Origin: Actinernus sp. WN-2022
Taxonomy: Eukaryota > Cnidaria > Anthozoa > Actiniaria > Actinernidae
Reading direction: 5' to 3'
NCBI GenBank assembly: GCA_030867875.1
Contig: JAOWCC010000287.1
Coordinates: 503,501 to 567,500, forward strand
DNA length: 64,000 nucleotides
Below the pieces are notes generated by a model. The model was not told the origin of the DNA. It saw only the letters and a list, made by a program, of their open reading frames with translations, and made no database searches. Shown one piece after another: positions 37,001 to 49,000 of the stretch. The position numbers and the translations under genes are program-made. How positions within the stretch are numbered: position 1 is the stretch's first letter; each line of letters opens with the position of its first letter.

Positions 37001-40000
37001 CGTAGGGAGGCCTGCATCTGTGAACACCTGGTAGGTTTCCCCGTGAAAGAATAAATTAATGTTCCACACCCCATCCCGACCCACGAAAGAGTCGAACCAT
37101 CCGGTTACAGCCTTTGGAAATAGGTACTTGAACTGCCGCCATGCGTCTGTCATGTTGAAGCTATACGTATATATAGTTATACCTTCAACATATAAGATGG
37201 TTCTCTTATATATCACCACAACATTGGCTGACCATACTGTCTACTTCGACGATCCAATTCTTATACGGAACATTTCACTAGTCGAGGTCACTATTGAGAA
37301 TAGTTGGTGGAACCTAGCAGAGAATGCTACGTTCAAGTGGGATGTCGAAGGTCTAGGGTTTCCGTACCGAATTTCTAAGGGAAACCATACTATGGCAAGC
37401 CTTCTACACTTCTTTACGCCTGCAGTTAGTGCTAACATTATGAGAATCGTGAAACCCCCTCATAGGAGGGCTTGGAACCTAGAAGTTAAGCAATCGATCC
37501 TACTTAGTGGAAACCTCTGTAAACTGATGGGTATTAATCAAGATGGAAGTGCTAAGCAACTAAAAGTAGGTTCGCATGAAGTGTCCATCCAAGATGGAAT
37601 CGATATAGTGTACATCTGCTGCGACGTGGTGGATTCCAGATTCTCGATTCAAGATGGAAAGCAATCTAAAGTCCTAAGTAGAATACATATCCGAGGTGAT
37701 AGATTTGTGAAAACGACGTATGCCTCACTACAACCTCTAGATGTCAAAGCTCTAGGTACGATACAAAACAGTCTTCGTCTGACAATTCTCGATGAGAAAG
37801 GCAATCTGATAGACTTTCATGGTCGACCCATACTGTACGTGTTGAAGCTTGAATAAGTTATATGTATAACATACAATGGAAGGCGATTCAATTCAACCGT
37901 TTCCCTCAGCACCAAGTATCTATCCACAGATCACTAGTGACACTGGAAAGAACTTTAGACTGCAAACAATCCGAGACACGCTTTCGGACATAGAAGTTCA
38001 AGAAAGGCACTACGAAGGTGTGCGCAAGAAATATGCACGTTCTCAAGGAATAGTTCATGGCATCGCAGTGGCAACTGGAGGTCTATCTGTGATCTTATCT
38101 GGATCTGGATTGGGTGCAGCGTTGACTGGGGTTGGAATAGTGATTGGTCTACCACTTGGAGTTATTGGTGGACTATGTGGATTAATTTCAGCATCTACAA
38201 CCCTTGGAGCTAAGAAGTTAGGAATGAAGGTTTCTAAGCATGAAAAGACAACTATGTTAGCAAAAGCGAAAATCAATACGATTCGCGATCTAGTATCGAA
38301 GGCACTACGTGATGAAAACATATCCGACTCCGAATACAGTCTCATCCTGAACGAAGCGAATAAGTATGAGATCATGAGATCTGAAATTCGTCGCAAGGCT
38401 TCCATAGGTGAAAAAAGCACGGATCGGGTTCGAGCCGAACTCAAGCAAGAAGTGCAAAAGGAAATGCGAGAAAAACTTGGAATGTAAGAATCAACGTTTC
38501 CTATGAAAGAAACGAACATGGCTCTCACTTTCACTTTGCCAAGTCCTACTGCTAGTTAGCCCATGTCTAGCGTAGATTGGTTCGAAGTGGGAATGGTAAG
38601 AAGACAACTCCTTGACAAAACGCTTGACCGCATTTCCAAATATGTCACATCGCTTAACGACATCCTTAAAAGACATAGACGATCCGGAGCGACGTAGCAC
38701 CTCGTAACTTGCTCCAACGACTTTCGTCTTAAGCATTGATTTTGGGCCTATATTGTTTTCCATTGCTGTAGTAACGACCTCGTGGACTATTTGTTGAACG
38801 TCCCTAGGTACTCCTACAAGATCTAGTTGTAGGAAAGTCGTTGCAATGTGAGGAACTATGCGCTCAGCATCCAAGTCTACATCAATCTTATCGTCGTCAC
38901 ACAGAGAACGTATGAAGACCTCTCCACTATGGATGCCTTCGTTTCTTAGTTGCATGAAGCGAGCGACCTCACCTTTAGATCGTACGAATCCACATTGTAT
39001 GCATGCATGGTAGAGTAGAGCAGCTAAAATATTTTTCTTAGCATCACTACGCTTGAGACAAACTTTCATTACTTGGGTAAATGCGTTGGCTACGATTTCT
39101 AACGCGTTCATAGGGAACGATAGGTCATAACTTTGTTTGTAAATAGTGTTGTATGCTCGTAGTTCTTGTAGGAGCGTTCGTCGTTTCAGTTCTATGTCAT
39201 CATCGCTTTGCTTTGGTTTTGCGCGGTCTAGATCACTTTGATACTTAAACCCGTCCGGACCTACTATACGCAGTCGAGTAGTAATACGACCCCACAAGCT
39301 CCAAGCTTTAAACCTTATCGTGGATAAATAAAGGTAATTGATTGATTGATTGATTGAATAATATCGATCTTAGTTTCTTCACATGGTTCAACCTCGGAAA
39401 CAAGACCACAGGTGGGACATACGAATTCCGTTCCTTGTATTTCAAAGGGACAGAGACAATCAGGACATGTTTCACTGGCGTTAATATGTTCCACTTGTGG
39501 TTTGATATTCAGGCTTCTACAAATTCCAGGACCAAACAATCTGATTAGCTCGTCCATGGTACAACTATAGATGTCGTACGTTCAATAGAAAAAAAAAAGG
39601 AAGAATGAAGAGGGCCACGCAACGACCTTCTTCATTCTTCCTTTTTTCTTTTTTCGTGGCTATTCCTAAGCGTCCTTCTCGTTCCTCAAGGCAGCCAACA
39701 CCTCGTTGAGCGCATGGTTGAGAGACTCTCCGAGACCTTCCACTGGTTCCAGCACTCTTGATTCAGCGGGCAATGCTACCTCCGGTTCCACCATGTTTGG
39801 CTCCTCCTTTCTTGGATCCTCTAGCTTCTTGCTGGACTTCTTAGCGCGTCTTATATAGACACCGGAAGACTTCACCTTGATGGTAAGACGGTCACATCCT
39901 GAGCAAAGCTCGTAATCAGTACGACATCCTTTACCGCACTTCGAGCATGGTACATATGGGGCACAGCCTTTTGAGATTTGGTAGTTATGCTGGGAACAGA

Positions 40001-43000
40001 ACTTCGTTGTCTTCGAAATCCTCTTTGGGCATTTCAAGTCCTTCCCTCTCATCAACCAATCACAAGTTATTGCGGTGTCTACGTTCGAGTCCTTCTTCGA
40101 CATGTTTGATCTGTATGGTGTTAATGTGTACTAAGATGACAACGAATGCTAATATCGTGGAATAAAGAATATATACTAATACCATTCGGTGGTAATATAC
40201 AGTATAATAATCATTCCTTTAACATATGCTTCAAGTTTAGATTTTATGTACAAGAATGTCTAGTGACAAAAAAAGAAGAATGAAGAGAGTCACGCAACGA
40301 CTTCCTTCATTCTTCTTTTTTTTTCCTCCATTACCTACGTTCACTCATCTTCTGCGGCTGTGGCACTATGCTTAGTATTGGCGGCATAAACATCTTGTTG
40401 CTCATACCTATTCCTCTTTGAGGGTTGTTGTACTATACCGATCTCTATGTCTAGTGGGTAGGAAAGTCCCATACTAGATGCACAAATACTTGAGGCGTTA
40501 CAAATACCATCATGAATGGAACCTGGTAGAATGAGTTTGCTCACATTGTCGACGCCTAGACCGCTAGAGTTCTCATCGACTAGAGGTTCATACTTAGTGT
40601 TGTCCCCATCAGCGTACGATTTACTTTTATCAAAGAATTGTCCATTAGGCGTTCCAGTCTTGTAATCACATTTCATTCGCATCCTCATCATGGGATTGGG
40701 TAATTGACATCCAGCATTGGTAGTGGAGTTCGTGGAAATGAACTTTTGGATCATCGGAACCACCTTGGTGTTGGGGACGATGATGGCGTCGTGTGGACTG
40801 CGTTTCCGTGGATTGCGCATACAGACCTTCTCGTTTTCGATTAATTTTCTTATTTCACTTTCAAAGGCCTCATCAAGGTATTCTACTAACTTGAACGTAG
40901 GACTCAACTTTTCATCTGCAGGAAGGTCCAATTCTCCCTTGTCATTTTGCTTAATTGTGATTCCATCTGCCTCAGTAGGTACGAGGGCATTCCACTTTTG
41001 GAATTGGAGGCAAGGATGACGATCACGTTTCTTGCCTGCATCTTGTTCGTTGTGTGGTGCTATCTTTCCCACGTGCTTTTCCCCTTCGAACCGAAAGACC
41101 GCAGGATGAGGTCCATCGCCAATGTCAAAGAATACGGAAATATACTTGCATCCGTTAGGTCCGTTCCTAGGCTTGGTCCAGTCGAACGATATGATGGATC
41201 CATGGGATTGTCCATCTTCTTTGGTCCTTTCTAATGCTTTGATCACATCGCCTACGTTGAAAAGCTTTGAACTCGCCATTTTCTCTTCGATATAACTATA
41301 CGTTAGGATAGCTTTAACAGATACTCGAGTTTGGATTTTATGTGTAAGGATGTTGCGGCGATATAACTATATGTAATCATATCTCTAATAGGATTATCAA
41401 GTTGGATTTTACGTACAAGAATGTCTAGTGACACTTTGAATGACCCTTAGTTACCCCTAGTAGTATAAGCGGGATTAAAATGATACAACTTTTTGTTGCA
41501 CAAGAAAACTCAAAAATGAATTTCTGAATTCACTTTTTGAGTTTTGTTGTGCAAGAAAAAAGTGGTATCATTTTAATCCCGCTTATACTACTACATGTAC
41601 ACTTTTTTGAAACCTTTATTATAATTAAACTCCTTGTAAATTCAGTGAATTAAGTAAGGGTTACTTAATGAACGTCCACTCATGTGATATGGGATTTATC
41701 ATCGAGCCTGAGTAATGCTTAACGGCCATGAGGGTGAAGCCTGAGTAATGCTTAATGGCCATGACGGTGAAGCCTGCATGAGTAATGCTTAACGGCCATG
41801 AGGGTGAAGCCTGAGTAATGCTTAACGGCCATGAGGGTGAAGCCTGAGTAATGCTTAACGGCCATGAGGGTGAAGCCTGAGTAATGCTTAACGGCCATGA
41901 GGGTGAAGCCTGAGTAATGCTTAACGGCCATGAGGGTGAAGCCTGAGTGGCCATTAAGCTTAACGAGCAATGATAAATCCCATATCACATGAGTGGACAT
42001 TCATTAACCAATCTTATGCCTGTTTAGCCCAGAAAGTTTGAAGGAGTAGGCATCAGTGAATTACATATTCAAGCAGGGATTGAGACAGAAATTGAGCCAG
42101 AAGGGACAATTTGGCCCTTTTTGCGAGTGAACTGGCATTTAATTTCTTTTGAAAGTGGCCAAAGTGGGTCAATTTGACCATTGTTGTATTTTTTCAAGGG
42201 ACAAAATAAAGTATTTTTAAAGCGGGAATGGCACATGTACAATGTATGCAAGTGGCGATAACTAGTTATCACCACTTGCATATGTAATTCAGTGGGATAC
42301 AGGATTTATCACATCACTTGCAATAAAGGATTGTTTTTGTGTCATATGATAATAACTTTGATCTTTTAAATTAGCAACCATTTCACCTGTACTTTCATGA
42401 TAGTCTGCATTTCTGTTCTTATTTACAGCCCTTGAGATTTTGGTCAATGACCCAAAGGCATTATTCAGACGATGTCAGGCCTTTGAGCATCTTGGGAAAT
42501 TAGAAGAGGCTTTTAAAGATGCACACACACTCAGTGTTATTGAACCCAAGGTAAGAATTAGTGAAACCTCAACTGGCAATAGTATTATCAGTCAACTGGC
42601 AATAGTATTATCAGTCAACTGGCAATAGTATTATCAGTCAACTGGCAATAGTATTATCAGTCAACTGGCAATAGTATTATCAGGAGTTTCATTATTTATC
42701 GAGGAAGAGGTTGGAAAATGTAAGATACATGTAGGTGGTGGAGATACCAAAATACAATTATTAGTTTATATGTACATGTACATGTCATAATTTATGTTTA
42801 TGTTAGGCATTATATTTTACCATGATAGCCAGCATTTGCATGAACCACACAGCTGTTGACATAATACATTTATTAGGCTAAAGTGAACAAGTTGCACCGT
42901 AAATTTGTTGTTGGTAAGTGGTCGGCCGACCACTTACCGACCACTTACCGACAGCTTACCAACAGCTTACCGACAGTACTTGAGAATGGTTTTCACAGGG

Positions 43001-46000
43001 AATTTTCGTCTCACAGTAAAATAAAATCCAGCTGATAGTACAAACAGGGAATTTTCGCCTCAAAGTGTGCATATGTGCATACATACACGCTTATAACACT
43101 CTTGATATCACGTAGCTTTCCAATGTTAGAACGAAATTTGTCAATAGCACATTCTTACTATGTTGTAGATAGTTGGATATTGATGAAAATAGTGTACTCA
43201 ATATATCTGTCTTTTCTTCTTTGCAGCATATTCTCGATTCAACTCCGTGAATTAGTGAACCCACGCCATCTTGGATTCCCATCTATCTGATATCACGTGT
43301 TCTTTAACAACACAGGCAAACTGCAGCAAATCTATTATTTTAGAATCTTGACTTTTTGACGCCTCTGGCATGCAGGGTATTTACCAAAACCATCTTACTG
43401 TACGTTTGTAAAACTGTTTGTCATGAATTCGAATTTGTCACACGTTAATCCTGCCGTGAAAGAAAGGTTAAAATACGAAATTGCGCAATGAACATGTACA
43501 TGTACGATATTTCGATAACCTGGTCCAAATTTTCGTTTGACAATAAAAGAAATGTCGTTCGCAGGTTGGCGATATTTCGCCTTGGCATTCGATTTTCATC
43601 AAAATTTCGAACGAAAAGTTGCTCGAAATTTCGGCAACATTCGTATCAGATAACGATTCATGCGCTTTCAGACTGATTGTCTGGTTTTTGACACAACAGG
43701 AGAGGCCCAACAGTGAGTGCCGCGGATATTTTCATTTGTTATCTGTTATCGAAGCGGTTTATCATTGCCAGAACGTTGGAAACTTAAGAAGGTATAAAGC
43801 ATATTTTGGTTCAAATGAGTCAACCACTTACCGACAGCTTACCGACAGCTTACCAACCACTTACCGACACAATTTTACCGACCACTTACCGACACAATTG
43901 TACCGACCACTTACCGACCACTTACCAACACAATTTTACCGACCACTTACCGACAACGTATTTACGGTGCAACTTGTTCACTTTAGCCCATTTATTATAC
44001 CATCAATACTTACTGCATCATTCTACAAACCATGCTATGCATATTTGTGGGTCTTTGATTTAAGTACATGTATGCCTTGTTCTCAACAGACTATACTGAA
44101 AATCAGTGCAAGGCTAATTTTTTTTTTATTAGTGAAACGTAAGTTTTCATGACACATACAATGATTGTAGTTGATGTTTACTCTGGCACCACTTCTCATA
44201 GAATACAACAGTACATGGAACAGTCAGAAGACTTGGATCACAACTACAAGCAAAGGTAATATAAACTTTAATACTGATTACTGTGTTACTGTGTTACATG
44301 TACAAAATGTAAACTTTTGAATTTTTTTAAAATTATATTATAATTTACATTAGATCATTGAGGGGGCTTATGTAATTTAGATAAACACATAATCTGCAGA
44401 TAAGGGGCACTATTAATTAAGGACATATAAACTAACAAAAAAAGGCAGGCAATATACATATTTATATACATGTACATGCAAACACACACATACACACATA
44501 CACACATATACATGTACATGCACATCTATACAGATATACACATACATGTACATACATTGTACACTTGTAATATGAAATCCTTCCCAAGAAAGCTGACCAT
44601 AAGAGATAGTGAAGTTCATTAGATGCAGCCTTCTGTATGTTCATAACGATAAGTAATTACTGGGGTGCATGTTACATCATCACTGCTATCTTGGTTCCCT
44701 ATAACAAAAGATCCTTGTTACAATGTAGCTTCTCTTGTTAGTTTATCCAACATGGCTGCCACATCTTTGTCATTTGAATCACTTGGGATTTATTGCACAT
44801 CAACAATTAGGCAGTATCTATTTCCAACACAATGTCTTTTAATTGTATTAGTCAGAAAAAGTCCGCACAACAGATGGTTTGGTTGATGAAATGTTTATTT
44901 CATTGTTTGGAAAGGATGACACACAGGAACGACAAATGAAGGTAACAACAGACAGATTCAGCACATCATTAAAGTGCAAGTGACGTGTATTTTTTGCTTT
45001 TATTTGGTATAACAATAATTTGAAAATTTTACTTTATGCATACGAAGAAAGATCAATAAAAATTGTTGTAAATCCAATGTTTTGCCTTACATTTTGACAT
45101 TTTGGGGGTTGAGTGGTGATCCACTAAGTTTAAAAATAATTGGGATACATGTGTCCTGTAACGTCGCACCAAGAACGCTTCCGATCCAGGATGGCCGATT
45201 CATTCAGCTCTGAGATCTAGTGGTGGTGAATCTTCTCCATCTTCAGACAGTTCTAATAGTTGTTCTTCATCAATAGTTTTACAACCCTATTTATTTGAAC
45301 CATGATCCTAAGCTCTGATGATCATTGAATTGTTGGTGATATAAACCAAGTGAGGGTATGTTGTAAATCACAAAACTTGTTTATGTTAACATCATCATTA
45401 CCTGAGTACTTATGCTGGTTACTGGGCTGTAACATATTTTTGTGCATGTGGATGTCATAAATGAATTGGAATCCAACTTTGTGTAATTTTATTGTGTGAT
45501 TACTAGAGAAACAAACACAACAAACGTGTGCGTTATCTGTCAAGGTAGGATACAGTGAGTGAGTACCTGTTGTCAAGAATTCAAAACAACCTACAAAACT
45601 GGAAGAAGACAATAATTATATTGTTGTTTTGGAAACCAAGCTATTTGTTTGAAATAGTTGTTGTTGATTTTGTTTGAATAATTATTTTTAACATCCAGAC
45701 ATTTCAACTATCACTTTACAGTCTTCATCGTTAATAGTCAAAATGATTCAGTCTTTGGAGGTATAAAAGACTTTGTGAAGACTGTTAATTATCAGGAAAG
45801 AAATCAGTAACAATTATTTTAAATACATTATGAGAAGTCAACTTTACTTGTATTGTATTCATAGGAATTATGTCTCTTGGATGAACAGCTAATTTAGAAT
45901 CAGGTTTTGGAATTCTCTGGTGGTATTTCTCCATAATAAACAAAACACAAGTTGGTCATAATCTTAGCCCAATGTATTTGTGGCAGCATGTTTGCTTTAT

Positions 46001-49000
46001 GTTTGCTTTGCATTTACAATAGCAAACCCAAAACTAACACAGGGTCTACTCTGAGTGCATGCAAAGCAAACGCAAGAGTGAGGTTTATATAATTATAGTT
46101 TTGATCGGTACTGTATCTGATCATTAACAACAGACAGATTCAGCATATCTGATCATTAACAATAGACAGATTCAGCATTATTTTCTGTTCTGACATTAAT
46201 TTTATTAACAATAGACAGATTCAGCATTTCTGATCATGTGAGAACTCTCCAGATGATTCAGTGCTTTGTTTTGAATTCTATAAATTGACGCATTTCCTAT
46301 TGGAACATAAAAACAACATTACTCATGGGTTTAAGTTACGTGACCTGAATCATGGGGCAACGAAGAGCCAAGTGGAATCAGTATAATAATTCTAAACAGT
46401 TGTAAACGTACATGTATATGCACATACTATAGCTATTTTGTGAAATGTTGTACAAGCTTGTAACGTGATTCAAATACCTATATTTAAACAAATATGTATT
46501 ACATTGTAAGACATTCAACAAATTCAAATTAAGTACATGTAGGTTCCACTACAAGAGTTTGAGTGTGTTTCTAGGCCCTAAAGAACCTTGTAATCCTGTC
46601 AAAAGATGAGCCTGGAGCACAGAGAATTTTCCAGGGTGGTGAGTAGTTTGTTTAAGGTTATCGTATAGCTTCAGAGCCGAATTTTTCAAAAAAAAAAACA
46701 TTTTTTCACGTAAAAACAAAGTTTAGAGTGTTAAGTATCCAACAGAAAAAAAAATGGTTGAATTTTCTTTTATCTAGACGGAGAAATATCAAAAAGAAAC
46801 ATTTTACCGAAGATTGCGTTACATATTTTGATTGACAGCTCATACACCACATCAATCGTCATGAGCATTCAACCGTAGCTACGCGCGGGATCGGGAGTAG
46901 TTGTTTACTGTTCAGTTCGGAGTTCGCTCTGTGGCTTGTTGTCAGCGTTGTATCGAATCGTTTCTCACATAAATATGTCATCGTAAATTTGAAGCGTATC
47001 CGCTAAAATTATCCGTAGATGTCTTCTTCAAAACAAGTATCTGGTCCTTGGAGTTCAAGAAAGAGGAACAAATCAAAGAAATGTTCGAAATTATATATTC
47101 TTATTACCAGTGGCTAAACTATTTTGTTGTACATTTATAGGCCACTTGAGTCCTCTTAAGTACTTCTACAACAACATGCCCAATCTCTGACATTTTCCGG
47201 AGCATATATTCACGAGCTGATTCTTCGGGTAATTTATCTGTCCTCGTGCTTTTCTTTCGTCTTCCGCGTCCGTTTGGTCTGTTTTCATTGTGCTTTGGTT
47301 TTGCCTTCTTCTTGTCTTTAGCTGGTTTATCCTTTGCCGTTTCAATTGCCTTATTCTGGCGTTTGACCGGTTTATTCTTGGTTTTGCCCATAATGAAGAG
47401 TGATTGAAAACGAAGAGTGATTGAAAACTCAACTGAGCGTTGATTTGTGTTGCTTTCATGCTGCTGGTGGGAAGCCAGTTTTGACTGTGACATTTCCTAG
47501 TCACTGGTTGAACATCATTGGCTGCTTTTTATAGAATGTGTTTGATTGCTGTGAAAGAGGCGGGGCACCAGAATCAGTCTCGCCGGCCGGCTAAAACTTT
47601 TCAGAGCGTTTTCTTGACTTTCTATTTTCGTTCTGAACATAGTTTGAAAAAAGCTCCAACTCGACGCGAATTTGTGCGAATTTCTTCAAATTTTCACAGA
47701 TTGTTCGCAATTATATCAGCTAAAAGATTGTGTCGGCGATTTTTTAAATTTTCAAAAGAGAGGCGCTGAGAGCGATTCTCGCAACTATACTTGGATTGTG
47801 CGTTAGCAGTTTCACGAAGACCAAAATATCTTCAGAACGGCTTCGAATTTCCACAATCGCCGACACAATTTCGTAAACAAGGACTGTGGGAGTCCAGAAA
47901 AGCAAACCGATCTTAAATTCATTAAATTGCCGTGGAGTTGGAGCTTTTGGAAACCAACTCGCTTGTTCGGAAAAGAAGTTTATTTAAAAATCGCACTTTT
48001 ATCAAAATTACAAACCTTAGGTATATCGTTGTAGCCAATTTTATAAGCTTTAAAATGAGGTATAATTTTTCTAAATACGACGAATATTCGAGACGCTACT
48101 TATTTTTTTCCGGAACAGTACCCTGAAGGTATACGATAACCTTAAGTAAATTAATTAATTTCAATTACATAACAATACTGCATGGTATAATAAATGCTTT
48201 TTTTACATTCTCGTTGACTGTTCTTTTCGATGTTGTAAGGTCAGAGCTGACTCAGTTTTGAGTTCAACAATATTCTTTTCAGGGAAAGGTGTTACCCAGA
48301 TAGTGAGTCTGCTCCATAGTAACTCAGAGGAGCACATCGTGGCAGGGCTGAAAGTCCTAAAGGGACTCTGTGCAAACTCTGCAGCTAGAGTGAGTAGCTA
48401 CATGTACATGTATCTTACTGTATATTGTGCACTTCAATCTTCTGTAGTTGACAAACTGATGAGAAAATAAGTGCAAAGAAAGAGCTCCTGGTGAATGATA
48501 TCTGTAGACATGACTACAGGATGGGAAAAGTATCAACAAGACCAGTTAGTTATACAGTGTTAACAATAACTGTCATTCTGTCCTTTTGCCTCATCAGTCA
48601 TCAGTTGTACTGCATCAAACCAGCCTAGCTAGACTGATGACATTAATAGAGTCTGTAAGTAGACAATCCAGTTTTATAAATACTGATTCCCGTTGTGTAC
48701 TAATAAGTAACATGAACATTTACCAACTGTGGATAATAACAGTGATTGTGCTGAAATGTTATTTTAATCCAGTTTACATTGTATATCTACATGTACATGT
48801 ATGTGTGATTTCAGATTGGGTTAATAAAAAAATTATTGGCACACTGGCCAACAGTAGACTATGACTTTGTTTGTTACTACATGTACATGTAATTTCTTTA
48901 TTGTCATACAGTCAAATGTGGAGGTCTCCAAAGGATCAGTTGTTGTCGCTCAACAAGCTTTGGAATCTCTGTCTTGTATGCCAACACTGGAAGATGATCT

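Larger units (their letters stand above)
25609..41592. mobile_element. nearly intact Polinton/Maverick, 15,984 bp
   Basis: Ends are AGTAGTATAAGCGGG at 25609 and its complement ending at 41592. TACATG occurs at 25603-25608 and at 41592-41597, the usual 6-bp duplication if one T is shared with the end. Inverted repeats are about 313 bp with only around ten differences, so insertion is recent. Gene content is PolB, integrase, packaging ATPase, capsid candidates, membrane proteins, a TFIIB-like factor and a candidate ssDNA-binding protein. All frames are open except the TFIIB-like one. Polintons replicate by protein-primed PolB and integrate with a retroviral-type integrase; many encode virion proteins. 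Confidence 0.93.
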
